A DNA stretch of 42,546 nucleotides from B33-G16 sp046498285 (GTDB lineage: Bacteria; Desulfobacterota; DSM-4660; Desulfatiglandales; B25-G16): contig JAWOBA010000063.1 in NCBI GenBank assembly GCA_046498285.1, positions 1 through 42,546 of the forward strand. The letters are read 5' to 3'. The stretch's first letter is position 1; every line of letters begins with the position of its first letter. The notes below the pieces were generated by a model. That model was not told the origin of the DNA. It did no database searches and saw only the letters and a list, made by a program, of their open reading frames with translations. The position numbers and the translations under genes were made by a program. Positions 16,589 through 25,836 of the stretch are shown here, piece after piece.

Positions 16589-17354
16589 CCTCGCCTAAGT
16601 AAGCCTTTAAGACTTCAGGATGTTCGCGCACCTCTTCCGGATTTCCTTCTATAATAGATCGGCCAAAGTTGATGGCCAGGATACGGTCTGATATGTCCAT
16701 GACCACCTTCATATCGTGCTCTATTAATAGGATTGTAACGCCGAGTTCATCCTGTATATCCTTGATCCAAAAAATGAGGTCCTGCTTTTCTTCTGTGTTC
16801 ATGCCGGCCGAGGGTTCATCCAAAAGCAAGAGCTCAGGCTCAAGAGCCAAAGCTCTCCCTAATTCAATAAGCTTCTGGGTCCCATAAGGAAGACCCCCAA
16901 CAAACTGATTTCGTGTAGCTTGCAAATCAAGGAGGTCAATGATCTGTTCTACTCGTTCTCTGTGCTTTATTTCTTCAAGGGCGGCACGTGATTTTCGTCG
17001 AAAAAAAGTAGCTCCACTCAAGACTCCTGTTTTAATATGGATATGTCTGCCCAGCATCAAATTTTCCATTGTTGTCATTCTTGAAAAGAGCTCGATATTC
17101 TGAAAGGTGCGGGCAATGCCCTTCATGGCGATCTTGTGTGGCTTGAGTCCTATTATATCTTCACCCTTAAAGACTATTTTTCCACTATCCGGCTTATAAA
17201 GACCGCTGATACAGTTGAAGATTGTTGTCTTTCCAGCACCATTGGGACCAATGATGGAAAATATAGTCTCCCTATTAATCTTAAAACTAATATTATCAAC
17301 AGCCTTCAAGCCGCCAAAAGCAATTGTTAGATCATAAATGTTAAAAAAATCCAT
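16572..17354 (-). CDS. livG: Branched-chain-type ABC transporter ATPase LivG
   Basis: A 260-residue ATPase. Walker A is GPNGAGKTT, the signature region LPYGTQKLIELGRALA, and Walker B LLLLDEPSAGMN. The GIARTFQNIELFSRMTTMEN segment and the C-terminal AYLGEDE end are characteristic of LivG. The ATG is preceded by AAGGAT. It overlaps livF and lies 43 bp after livH in the operon. Confidence 0.93.
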   Translation of the reverse strand: MDFFNIYDLTIAFGGLKAVDNISFKINRETIFSIIGPNGAGKTTIFNCISGLYKPDSGKIVFKGEDIIGLKPHKIAMKGIARTFQNIELFSRMTTMENLMLGRHIHIKTGVLSGATFFRRKSRAALEEIKHRERVEQIIDLLDLQATRNQFVGGLPYGTQKLIELGRALALEPELLLLDEPSAGMNTEEKQDLIFWIKDIQDELGVTILLIEHDMKVVMDISDRILAINFGRSIIEGNPEEVREHPEVLKAYLGEDEIIE

Positions 17355-17397
17355 AAACCATCCTTAAATAACAAATCCGATAAACCCGTTAAATATA

Positions 17398-18270
17398 TTA
17401 TACCTTTCTAACATAGTGTTTGGCAAAAAGGCCACTTGGCCTGAAACAAAGAACGAGGACGATGATTAAAAATGCTACTATGGATTTAAATTGCAAAGAA
17501 ACGTATGCACCAAATAGGGTTTCGATAATACCAAGGATATAGCCTCCGATAACAGAACCAACTAATGTTGTCATTCCCCCCAAAACAGCAGCAGCAAAAC
17601 CTTTGAGCAGGGGATCCATCATCAAATTCGGGTCAAGTGTAGCCATAGGAGCCAGCATCATCCCAGCTATGGCACCAATAAAGGAGCTCATACCCCAGGT
17701 TATGGATAATATTCTATTGGCCCTGATACCATTTATCCTCGCAGCTACCTTATTTTGCTGTGTAGCTTTCATGGCGATACCTACCTTGGTGTATTTGAAA
17801 AAAAGAAATAAGACAAACATGAGAAAAAAGGCAACTAAAAGCGTAGTAATGTTCAGGTAACTAACCACAGCAGGGCCTACATTAATGATGTCAAAGTCTG
17901 AAACCGGAAAGGGTAAACTGTGCTGCTCTGCTCCCCATTTCCAGCTTGCTAAACCATAAAGCATCATCTCAAATCCGAGGCTTATAAGGATTAGGCTAAG
18001 AATATTGGGATCCTTCGCCCTTCTCAAAAAAACAAACTCCAAAAACATGCCTAATGCAATGGCAAATAATAAGGCTCCAGTAAATGAAACAAAAAAGGAT
18101 TGGCCAAAGGTATCCAGAAACATGAATGCGATAAACGTGGAAATCATGGCCATTTCTCCCTGAGCAAAGTTGGGTACCTCTGAGGTCTTATAGATAATTA
18201 CCATTGCCAGGGCAACGAGTGCATAGATACTTCCAATAGAGATGCCACTTACTAAAAGCTGTAGGAACAT
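17398..18270 (-). CDS. livH: Branched-chain-type ABC transporter permease LivH
   Basis: A 290-residue inner-membrane permease with about eight hydrophobic segments. The start FLQLLVSGISIGSIYALVAL and the EVPNFAQGEMAM segment are standard for LivH, and AVLGGMTTLVGSVIGGYILG lies in the last third. The C-terminus FRPSGLFAKHYVRKV is also typical. The ATG at 18270 has only a weak AGG upstream. The 442 bp gap to livM holds a palindromic element (18348-18531), which is unusual inside this operon. Confidence 0.92.
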   Translation of the reverse strand: MFLQLLVSGISIGSIYALVALAMVIIYKTSEVPNFAQGEMAMISTFIAFMFLDTFGQSFFVSFTGALLFAIALGMFLEFVFLRRAKDPNILSLILISLGFEMMLYGLASWKWGAEQHSLPFPVSDFDIINVGPAVVSYLNITTLLVAFFLMFVLFLFFKYTKVGIAMKATQQNKVAARINGIRANRILSITWGMSSFIGAIAGMMLAPMATLDPNLMMDPLLKGFAAAVLGGMTTLVGSVIGGYILGIIETLFGAYVSLQFKSIVAFLIIVLVLCFRPSGLFAKHYVRKV

Positions 18271-18347
18271 GATGTGTTACCTATCTTGAAAGTGAACTAA
18301 AATGCCTAAAATTATACATGTCTAAATCCTGCCTTGGTGCGACTTGC

Positions 18348-18531
18348 TTAAACCCAGATTATGCAGTAGCCACCTACTGCGGCCTGAAAAACCTTGCTGC
18401 AGCGCTCCTTTCACGATTTTGCTTCTCAACATATTTATTGATATGCCTTCGGCGCAAAATCGCTCCAACTTCTCGTTTCGCTGAGGTTTTTCAACCCTCG
18501 TGACGATGCCTACTGCATAATCTGGGTTAAA
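18348..18531. repeat. Family C palindromic element inserted between livM and livH
   Basis: AACCCAGATTATGCAGTAG (18351-18369) and CTACTGCATAATCTGGGTT (18510-18528) are perfect 19-bp terminal inverted repeats. Pairing continues inward imperfectly: CGGCCTGAAAAACC with AGGTTTTTCAACCC, and CACGATTTTGC with GCGCAAAATCG. The flanks are TTA on the left and AAA on the right; a TA target duplication is possible but not certain. There is no coding capacity. It has the shape of a MITE or a long hairpin, and only one copy is in this window. Confidence 0.8.
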
Positions 18532-18712
18532 TCATTGTTAAGCCCACAGGGCGTATGTGCTCTTATCAGCCTATTAAAACTATAGGACAGGTCTGCAGGG
18601 TATAAAATGATATTCTGATTCTGCGATAAATTGGAGCGATTGATCTAGAAAATAACATGAATCACATTTTCCAGTCTTCCAACACTCCAATATGCGCCAT
18701 TGCCCCAGTTAG

Positions 18713-19765
18713 TTAAAACGGCCATGTTTTCCAGTAAATCTTTGTCCTTATCCAGAAGCCGTAGAGTCCAAGAGGCTCAAAGACTACAATTAAAACAATT
18801 ATCAATCCTAAGAAAATGCTGGATACATTGTGAATACCGGTTACATTCATCCAGTTTTCTGAAATAGTCATTAAAAGTGCCCCAAAATAGGGTAGGTCCT
18901 GAAGCTTATCCAGGGTTAGGATTAGCCATGACATCACAACTCCGCCCATAATGGAGCCGAATATGGTTCCTACTCCTCCAACAATAACAAATGCGAGGAA
19001 ATAGATTGAAAGAATAAAATTAAAGCTGCTCGGGTTAATAAAACCAAGCATAAATGCCATTAATCCCCCAGCAATGCCTGTATAAAATGCGCTGATAGCA
19101 AAGGCTAAGGTCTTGTAATAGGTCAGATTAACACCCAGTGTCTCTGCAGCGATGTCTGAATCCCTTATGGCAATAAAGGCTCTGCCAACCTTGGTTTTCA
19201 TAAGGTTCCTGGCAGTTAGCGTGAGAAGAAAGGTAATGGTTATGATTATAAAGTAGAGTCCTCTATCATTAGAAATAGAGTAAAGGCCAAACAGTTTCAG
19301 TGGAGGGGCCTGTATCCCCATCCTCCCTCCAAAAAATTCCCAGCGACCAATTAACTGAGTAATCGCCATACCAAAACCAAGTGTAGCAATAGCAAGATAT
19401 GGGCCTTCTAATCTGAGTGCAGGAAGCCCAAGGATGAAACCAAAAATAGCGGATAGAATGCCTCCACTAACAAGTGCAATGACAAACGGAAAGGAAAGGC
19501 TATCCATTAAAAGAACAGTAGTGAAGGCGCCTATGGCAAAAAATCCGGCATGGCCGAGGGATATTTGACCAGTGTAGCCTACTAATATATTTAACCCGAC
19601 AGTAACCAGAACATTGATGGCCATATAATTGGCCATATAGATATAGTAATTTGATGCAACAAACGGAAAGGTAATTAAGGCACCTATAAGCATTAAAAAC
19701 CAGAACCACAGCACCTTACTATCAAGAAGCTGAATATCCTCGTAATAATCTCTCTTTATGTCCAC
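18713..19765 (-). CDS. livM: Branched-chain-type ABC transporter permease LivM
   Basis: A 350-residue inner-membrane permease with about ten hydrophobic segments. It has NILVGYTGQISLGHAGFFAIGA near residue 60 (the strongly conserved LivM block), GPYLAIATLGFG, and GGVGTIFGSIMGGVVMSWL. The initiator is GTG at 19765 with AAAGGA upstream. It is the first gene of the liv operon; no strong promoter was identified before it. The C-terminus FEPLGLYGFWIRTK is family-like. Confidence 0.92.
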   Translation of the reverse strand: MDIKRDYYEDIQLLDSKVLWFWFLMLIGALITFPFVASNYYIYMANYMAINVLVTVGLNILVGYTGQISLGHAGFFAIGAFTTVLLMDSLSFPFVIALVSGGILSAIFGFILGLPALRLEGPYLAIATLGFGMAITQLIGRWEFFGGRMGIQAPPLKLFGLYSISNDRGLYFIIITITFLLTLTARNLMKTKVGRAFIAIRDSDIAAETLGVNLTYYKTLAFAISAFYTGIAGGLMAFMLGFINPSSFNFILSIYFLAFVIVGGVGTIFGSIMGGVVMSWLILTLDKLQDLPYFGALLMTISENWMNVTGIHNVSSIFLGLIIVLIVVFEPLGLYGFWIRTKIYWKTWPF

Positions 19766-20267
19766 GGTCGGTGTCCTTTATGCCGTCAATCCAATAGATG
19801 TATTGATGTATTTATTTTCTCGGGACTGAGTGCTGAGTGAGCGATGGCAGTGATTACACTCATTAGAATTCATGATACTATTTGCGAATCGAAGCACGTA
19901 GTTGCCCTCGTTTATCTTCCAAACTCTTTTCATAAAAATCTTTACTAATTCTTTATCCAGCGTTTTATTCTTGACTTCTTCTTTAAAAATAACGAGCAGG
20001 GTTCTGTCTTCCTGGCCCATTCCGGGCTTGGGTAGGCAAATCATCGAATTTAGGAAAAACCTTTTTCTCTGCCGGATTTGAACTGATGCTGGATACTGGA
20101 TGCTGAGTAAAATCAAAAAAGCATGTTATAGGATCCGGTATCCAGTGATAAGCAGACAATGTAAAAGCTTCAATAAGCTCCTAAAAAAGTGAATATCGAA
20201 AGATTGACATAAATATACCATAAGATTGCCTGGCACACTATCGGCAGAAAAATAGTATATATACTCT
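19766..20267. other. Region upstream of livM, with a hairpin and an uncertain ORF
   Basis: A minus-strand frame at 19778-20116 (112 codons) could start at several points, but it lacks a ribosome site and shows no family I recognise. A stretch resembling FKEEVKNKTLDKELVKIF is helical and might be debris of a longer gene. An inverted repeat lies at 20089-20101 and 20133-20145 (12 of 13 matching, CTGGATAC/GTATCCAG core). The liv promoter should be here but cannot be placed. Confidence 0.35.
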
Positions 20268-20510
20268 TGATAGTTTTATAAAAAGTCATCTTACTCACTC
20301 ATGACGCCCATTCTGGTATTCACGAAATGCTTTGCTAATCGCCAAAAACTCGGCCTAAAGGCCTCAAACCTGCCCGCCATCGAACCCGCTCAGGCGAGGC
20401 GGGCAGGCAATTTGTCCCGCTTGCAGCGGGATTAACGCTCAGCATTTCCTGAATCTATTTCCAAACGTGGCCAAAATCGCTCACAAAAGACTTTTTACGA
20501 GTTTGTCAAT
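20268..20510. repeat. Family B palindromic repeat, copy B2
   Basis: The ends TTGATAGTTTTATAAAAAGTC and GACTTTTTACGAGTTTGTCAA are inverted repeats. Inside are ACTCATGACGCCCA and its partner TGGCCAAAATCGCTCA, GCCAAAAACTCGGCC, and a GC-rich core with small hairpins such as GTCCCGCTTGCAGCGGGA. It matches B1 (497-728) along its length. It lies 26 bp beyond the 3' end of the minus-strand FAD dehydrogenase gene. Confidence 0.8.
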
Positions 20511-20536
20511 ATTAAACAGTGCAAAGATTTTATGGG

Positions 20537-21904
20537 TTATTTCTCCCAATTTCCTGGATTCATAATACCATTTGGGTCTAGCAGACCCTTTATCTTTTTT
20601 ATAAGTCCGGCAGTATTTGGATCCATTCTCTCCATTGCTAATTTTTGCGCTCCCACCTCACCTTTCCACACTATTCCTCCCAACTCAAAGGTAAGCCTAT
20701 TTGATTCATCAAGTGCCTTTCTGGTTTTTTCCACATCCTCCTCATCAGCCCTGTTAAAGGAATAATTAAATCCAAACATAATGCTGTTACCCATTAAGAC
20801 CTGATGGACATAGGAGACTATCATGCCATATTTATGCGCAATTTCTATCCCCTTTCTCCATGCCTCTGGAACCTTATCTATCGGCAATATTGCACCGGTA
20901 TATTCAAAACCCCCACCTTTTCTAAAGTCTGCTGCCAAAGCAGCCAGAGGTGGCACATCAAGAAATCTTTTTTCTAATGCCGGATGCAAATCTTCCACAA
21001 ATACTACTGTATTTCCTCCCTTGAAAGCCAGAAATAATTTTTTATACATATCTTTTTTAAGCTCAAGCTCTTCTTTCGCATGTCCGGATACAATGATAAC
21101 AAAAAAGACATGATTCATCCAGTCTGGCTTCTCCTGGGTTATAAGAAAGAAATCCTCCAGTAAATCTAGCTCCATAACCTTGCGAATGGCATCCGTTATT
21201 GAATCGACATCATCTGTGGAAAAGGCCATTACCTCGCGGTATGGTGGTTTGGGATAAAGCCGTATAGAAAGCTTGGTTACCACGCCAGTTGTTCCAAACC
21301 ATCCAATAAACAGCCCTGATAAATCTGGAAGGGGGCCCCTTGTAAACCAGTATGGACTAACAGAGGATGATCCTATCTTGCATATCTCACCTGTTGGGAG
21401 CACTACCTCCATTCCATTTATCATATCTGAATTAACTCCATATCGCGGTGATATATGCCCATGCCCCTGAATAAGGGCATTCCCAACAATCGTAACAGTG
21501 GGAGGCGCCTCTGGGGTGGAGTGTTGAAGCGTGGGGTAATTCTTCTCAAGATATGTCTTAAGTGCACCCTGAGATACACCTGCCTCAACTATAGCATATC
21601 TGCCTGTCTCATTTACTTCTATGATGTTATCCATTTTTTTCATATCCAGGACTATTCCACCCCTCTGAGGAACAACCAGGGCTGAAAGGGTAAAACCACC
21701 ACCGAGCGGGGTAATCGGAATCTTCTCCTTGTTGGCTAATAGTACTATCTGCTGTACTTCATCAGCCGTTTTTGGCATAACAACATAGTCAACTTTTCGA
21801 GGATGTTGTGCTCCTGAATCTCGAGAATAGATAAAAAGTTCTTCTCGATTATTTGATACCCTCTCTTCACCCACGATATTAATTAATGCGCTCAATGCAT
21901 CCAT
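20537..21904 (-). CDS. FAD-binding 2-hydroxyacid-type dehydrogenase (GlcD/VAO family), paralog 1
   Basis: A 455-residue flavoprotein. The PCMH-type FAD domain is clear at residues 35-215: IPITPLGGGFTLSALVVP, GGIVLDMKKMDNIIEV, and VNSDMINGMEVVLPTGE. The C-terminal cap ends LLDPNGIMNPGNWEK, the usual FAD-contacting tail of the family. The family oxidises D-lactate, glycolate, D-2-hydroxyglutarate or phenolic alcohols; the substrate cannot be deduced. It is closely similar to the protein at 25837-27219, but here no iron-sulfur partner gene is adjacent. The ATG follows GAGGAGG. It may deliver electrons to the CCG proteins of the other cluster, which is inference. Confidence 0.85.
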   Translation of the reverse strand: MDALSALINIVGEERVSNNREELFIYSRDSGAQHPRKVDYVVMPKTADEVQQIVLLANKEKIPITPLGGGFTLSALVVPQRGGIVLDMKKMDNIIEVNETGRYAIVEAGVSQGALKTYLEKNYPTLQHSTPEAPPTVTIVGNALIQGHGHISPRYGVNSDMINGMEVVLPTGEICKIGSSSVSPYWFTRGPLPDLSGLFIGWFGTTGVVTKLSIRLYPKPPYREVMAFSTDDVDSITDAIRKVMELDLLEDFFLITQEKPDWMNHVFFVIIVSGHAKEELELKKDMYKKLFLAFKGGNTVVFVEDLHPALEKRFLDVPPLAALAADFRKGGGFEYTGAILPIDKVPEAWRKGIEIAHKYGMIVSYVHQVLMGNSIMFGFNYSFNRADEEDVEKTRKALDESNRLTFELGGIVWKGEVGAQKLAMERMDPNTAGLIKKIKGLLDPNGIMNPGNWEK

Positions 21905-22136
21905 AAAGCCTCCTCACATTAACGACATAGATTAAATCATCTCAGCTGAAAACAGCCTATTCACTCACCTAATACTCTATTGTAACTCATTTGTATCAAG
22001 TCCAAATGTCAAATGCATCCATGCTTGAAATTATAGGTTTACCTCTCATATAACATTTGTTATTCATTTTATATTTTAGCTTTGTCATTTGTCATTCATA
22101 GTAAGCCAATCTAAACTTTTAGCTATATTTATGGAT

Positions 22137-23267
22137 TCAAAAGCCATCGATTTTTTCCACCGCTTCAACAAGCAACTGTGCCGCTTGATCAATTTCAGAC
22201 TCAGTAGTAGGCCTTCCAATGCTCAACCGAATTGCCCCCATTCCCACCTCTTTTTTGATACCCATGGCCTCAAGCACATGAGATAATGTTACAGATGCAT
22301 CATGACAGGCAGACCCTGTAGAGGCACAAAGTTCGGGGATCAGCTTAAGAATCTCTTCACCCCTCATTCCTGGGAAGGATAGATATAAGGTGTTAGGGAG
22401 CCTGTCCTCTGGGTGACCGTTCAATACAACCTTCGGAACTTCTGATCGGATCTGATTATACAAGCTATCTCTAAGCCTCCTCAAACGTGACATATCATGA
22501 TAAAGATTATCCATGACCAGCTCACATGCCTGGCCTAAACCTACATTGAGAATCATATTCTCAGTGCCAGACCGAAATCCCTTCTCCTGACCACCGCCAT
22601 GTATAAAGGGTTCAATCTCTACCCCATTTCTGATATAAAGGACGCCAACACCTTTGGGTGCATAAATCTTGTGGCCAGCAATGGTTAAAAAATCAACCCC
22701 GAGATCATGTACCTTTGTTTCTATTTTACCAATAGACTGAGCTGCATCTGTATGAAAAAGTACTCCATGCTCTCTGGCTATAGAGCTAATTTCAGTGATA
22801 GGCTGGATTGTGCCTGTTTCATTGTTCGCATGCATCACTGTTATAAGAATAGTATCTTTTCGTAATGCCTTTTTCACCTCATCTGGATCCAGGAAACCAT
22901 AGGTATCCACAGGAAGAAATGTCACATCACAACCCCATTCCATAAGAAAGTGAGCGGTATTAATAATGGCAGGATGCTCAATTTTTGATGTAATTATGTG
23001 GCTGCCTTTTTTGCGCAAAGTCCATGCCACACTTTTTAAAACCATATTGTTTGATTCTGTTCCACCGCTCGTAAAAATAATCTCATTACTATCACACCCC
23101 AACATTCTGGATATTTGACTTCGAGCTTTTTCCAGGGCCTCCTTTGCACTTCTTCCCATAGGGTGAGCGCTGCTCGGGTTCCCGAAATCCTTTTCAATAA
23201 AAGGCATCATTGCTTCAGCTACTTCCGTAGCTATGGGTGTTGTCGCATTATAATCAAGATAAATCAT
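22137..23267 (-). CDS. Cysteine desulfurase (NifS/IscS family)
   Basis: A 376-residue PLP enzyme that removes sulfur from cysteine for Fe-S cluster and tRNA thiolation. It shows YLDYNATTP at the start, FTSGGTESNNM, HTDAAQSIGK, the Schiff-base lysine in AGHKIYAPKG, and the persulfide cysteine in the loop STGSACHDASVTLSH. The long GSAC loop is typical of group I (NifS/IscS) enzymes. No iscU or nifU follows. A HAD phosphatase gene precedes it by 73 bp in the same direction. mnmA (5100-6164) is a plausible sulfur client. Confidence 0.92.
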   Translation of the reverse strand: MIYLDYNATTPIATEVAEAMMPFIEKDFGNPSSAHPMGRSAKEALEKARSQISRMLGCDSNEIIFTSGGTESNNMVLKSVAWTLRKKGSHIITSKIEHPAIINTAHFLMEWGCDVTFLPVDTYGFLDPDEVKKALRKDTILITVMHANNETGTIQPITEISSIAREHGVLFHTDAAQSIGKIETKVHDLGVDFLTIAGHKIYAPKGVGVLYIRNGVEIEPFIHGGGQEKGFRSGTENMILNVGLGQACELVMDNLYHDMSRLRRLRDSLYNQIRSEVPKVVLNGHPEDRLPNTLYLSFPGMRGEEILKLIPELCASTGSACHDASVTLSHVLEAMGIKKEVGMGAIRLSIGRPTTESEIDQAAQLLVEAVEKIDGF

Positions 23268-23340
23268 ATTCGACCAGTAAATGTATGAAGTTTTCTTTTA
23301 ACCGACCCAGCCACTCTAATCAGTCGATATGGTAGTCAGT

Positions 23341-23811
23341 TTATTTCCTCAGTGTTGCCCTTAAACGATCTGGTTTTAATAATAGGTTCAGAGCATCATT
23401 GACAGTAGATACTACCAGATCTGAAGCCATGACTGCCTCTGCCGATGCCCCTTCCCCTCCTATTATACAAATCCCAATAGCAGACTCCTTGAGCATGGAC
23501 ACATCATTGCAACCATTTCCTATACTAACAGTCGTATTCCTACCCCTTTTTAAAACCACTTTGACTTTCTGATCATTTTCTTCGGATTCTTTTATTTGAT
23601 ATAATTTAACAGGTAGCTCGCTTACCAATACCTCTGCATTATTATTCGTATCAGCAGTCACTAAAAATATATCCACCTTTTGGCTCAACATGCCCAGTTT
23701 TTCTTTTACACCTGGTATAATAGTTCCATCTATGGCAATAGTTCCATTGAGATCCAGAATTAAATACTTAATAGAGTAATTGCCCCTTCCAGGGATAGCT
23801 ATCTTTATCAA
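23341..23811 (-). CDS. HAD-family hydrolase related to soluble P-type ATPase domains
   Basis: A 156-residue protein. Motif I is LDLNGTIA, the DxNGT form seen in the small COG4087 type, followed by LVTADTNN (motif II) and SIGNGCNDVSMLKES (motif IV). These match the phosphorylation domain of P-type ATPases without any membrane part. The substrate is unknown. The start is ATG near the unknown gene upstream (82 bp), and iscS-like cysteine desulfurase follows, so the three may form one operon. Confidence 0.75.
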   Translation of the reverse strand: MIKIAIPGRGNYSIKYLILDLNGTIAIDGTIIPGVKEKLGMLSQKVDIFLVTADTNNNAEVLVSELPVKLYQIKESEENDQKVKVVLKRGRNTTVSIGNGCNDVSMLKESAIGICIIGGEGASAEAVMASDLVVSTVNDALNLLLKPDRLRATLRK

Positions 23812-23893
23812 TTTATTCCTTATCTCACTAAAATTTTCCCCTAAAGAACCTACCCTGCCATCTCTGTAATAATAGAAGGCCTTTTATTCCGTT

Positions 23894-24238
23894 TTATGGA
23901 TTTTTTTTAAGTAGTCTCTCAGCCTTTTGCAGAGATATATGAAATACAGGATCCCCAGAGGTTTTGGGATCAAAGAGAATTTGCCTCTTCCAGTCTACCA
24001 AATCCGAGATCGCTTCTAACATCACATCACGATATTTTCTGTTCCTTTCATATTTAGGAGCAAAAATGACTATCTTTGCGAATTCTTCTGTTCTTGAAAA
24101 CAATAGAACCGAAACATAACTATTTTCTATATCAAGATTCCCTTCCCAAATCATCTCCGCAAGATGCCTAACAAGTCCCAATCCGATTATATCTGGATAG
24201 GCCTGAATACCTACTTTCAGTGCGATAACTATTTCCAC
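23894..24238 (-). CDS. Hypothetical protein, 114 residues
   Basis: Not recognised. The best start is GTG at 24238, with GAAGAG very close upstream. The sequence mixes helix and strand, has no signal peptide or membrane segment, and contains VSVLLFSRTEEFAKIVIFAP in the middle and a basic C-terminus. It has the same direction and close spacing as the HAD and cysteine desulfurase genes, consistent with an operon. Confidence 0.5.
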   Translation of the reverse strand: MEIVIALKVGIQAYPDIIGLGLVRHLAEMIWEGNLDIENSYVSVLLFSRTEEFAKIVIFAPKYERNRKYRDVMLEAISDLVDWKRQILFDPKTSGDPVFHISLQKAERLLKKNP

Positions 24239-24803
24239 CTCTTCTGCATTTTTCCGTTAATAGGCCTTAGCTCATTCATTTTCATTTTTAATGAATCTTT
24301 CTATAATAACACAGGTATCTTGCCGCAAAGTCACTAAAATTTCTGTCTTATAACAGTTTTTTTAATATGGATTTACCGAAATGAAAATCAATGAAAAAAA
24401 TAGATTATCCAATTAATAGTCATCTCATTTTCGGATCTTTGTGGTTGAATAGTTACGTAAATCTGAATTATTTATTGCTATTAAATATCTCAAATTTTTA
24501 TGCTACCGCCTACAATATGTCAAATAGTAAATTTCAGTACATTTCAGTTTCATTAGTTTTTGAATTTCTAGTACTAGAAGGAGATAATGTTAGGACTAAA
24601 ATTAAGGCTATAGATTTATTATCTAATCCACAGGGGATCTCGAGGAGCTCTATACAGCAATGTCAGAATTTCCTCAGTTTAATTTTCACATATCAGGCAC
24701 AAAATCTTGACATATAAACGAATACCATATAAAGCTGCATAAACAACATTATACTATGAGCATACATAAATAAAACTGCCGGAAAGAGCTAAAAGGGGGA
24801 AAT
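24239..24803. other. Divergent intergenic region before the CCG/FAD operon
   Basis: AT-rich. An open frame at 24391-24717 (+) has no ribosome site, codes a low-complexity protein and is probably chance. The strongest signal is a TTGACA/TATAAA pair at 24707-24733. Nothing else was recognised. Confidence 0.45.
24707..24733 (+). promoter_or_regulatory. Candidate promoter of the CCG/FAD operon
   Basis: TTGACA at 24707-24712 and TATAAA at 24728-24733, 15 bp apart. The spacing is shorter than optimal. It lies about 70 bp before the first start codon. Confidence 0.4.
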
Positions 24804-25832
24804 ATGTATGAGCTAAAATTTGATAATAACCTCTGTAAATCCTGTCCAACAGCAGACTGTTTTGTCAAGTGCCAATATATTGATATTAATAAAGATAAGG
24901 CAAAAGAAGAAATTTTGAAGATAAGTGAAGGAAAGGATTCTTTTGTCCTGCACGATTGTGTTACATGTTATGGATGTGAAGAATATTGTAAAAGAGGCAA
25001 CCACCCCTTCTACCTCATCACTGAAATGAGACAGCAGAAGGGTATACTTACTGCGCCCAGGGCCATTACCAAACAGTGGGTCAACATAGGAGAACCCCAG
25101 GGGAAATATAAGACAGGAGATATTACAAAAAAGATATTGTCTTTCGGTTTCATGCCTGAACTTTTGCAATTAGTTCAGGGCCGACTTTTTGACGACGTCA
25201 TGCCTTCCTATGTGTTTGGTCAAGAATTCTTCTGCAATGTTGTCTACATTCATTTTGCCAACACCTCAATCATAAAGGAAAGGCTCCCAATGGTGTTAGA
25301 TAATTTCAAGAAACTGGGAGTAGAAGAGGTGGTATGTATGCATGATGAGTGTTATGGTGCATTCGCCTCACTTGCACCAGCATATGGTATGGATGTTCCA
25401 TTTAAACCTATTCATTACTTTGAATACTTATATAACAGATTAAAAGAATTACACACTGAAATAAGGCCTTTAAATGTTAGGGTGGCTTACCAGAGGCCAT
25501 GTTCATCGAGGCTTTCCTCTGACAAGCACCATTTTGTCGCTGATATTATGAAACTAATAGGTGCTGATCTGGTTGACAGAAAATATCAAAACGAAAATGC
25601 CCTTTGCTGTGGAGATATGTTTGGTATGCTTTCTGGTTATGACCTGCGCCATGATGTCCAGACAAGGAATATAGATGATATGGTAGATAGTGGCGCTGAA
25701 TACTGTTTTTTCAATTGTCCGGCATGTCAAAATGCCCTCTCAGAAAAAGTGATAAAAAAAGGCATTAAACCAGTCCATATCATTGATCTTTGCAGGATGG
25801 CCATAGGCGAAAACCCGGAAGTGGAGGAATGA
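24804..25832 (+). CDS. Iron-sulfur CCG-domain protein (HdrB/HdrD-like), first subunit of the dehydrogenase cluster
   Basis: A 342-residue protein. The N-terminus holds two irregular 4Fe-4S motifs, CKSCPTADCFVKC and CVTCYGCEEYCKRG. The rest has CCG-type cysteines: VCMHDECYGAF, then VAYQRPCSSR, NALCCGDMFG and NCPACQNAL, as in heterodisulfide reductase HdrB/HdrD and the Fe-S subunits of lactate or glycolate oxidases. AAGGGGGAA precedes the ATG. The FAD dehydrogenase gene starts four bases after its stop. It likely takes electrons from the flavoprotein and passes them to a membrane or soluble carrier; the acceptor is unknown. Confidence 0.82.
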   Translation: MYELKFDNNLCKSCPTADCFVKCQYIDINKDKAKEEILKISEGKDSFVLHDCVTCYGCEEYCKRGNHPFYLITEMRQQKGILTAPRAITKQWVNIGEPQGKYKTGDITKKILSFGFMPELLQLVQGRLFDDVMPSYVFGQEFFCNVVYIHFANTSIIKERLPMVLDNFKKLGVEEVVCMHDECYGAFASLAPAYGMDVPFKPIHYFEYLYNRLKELHTEIRPLNVRVAYQRPCSSRLSSDKHHFVADIMKLIGADLVDRKYQNENALCCGDMFGMLSGYDLRHDVQTRNIDDMVDSGAEYCFFNCPACQNALSEKVIKKGIKPVHIIDLCRMAIGENPEVEE

Positions 25833-25836
25833 TTCT

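Noticed and set aside
24391..24717. A 108-codon plus-strand ORF
   Set aside because: No ribosome site, low-complexity AT-rich composition and no recognisable motif.
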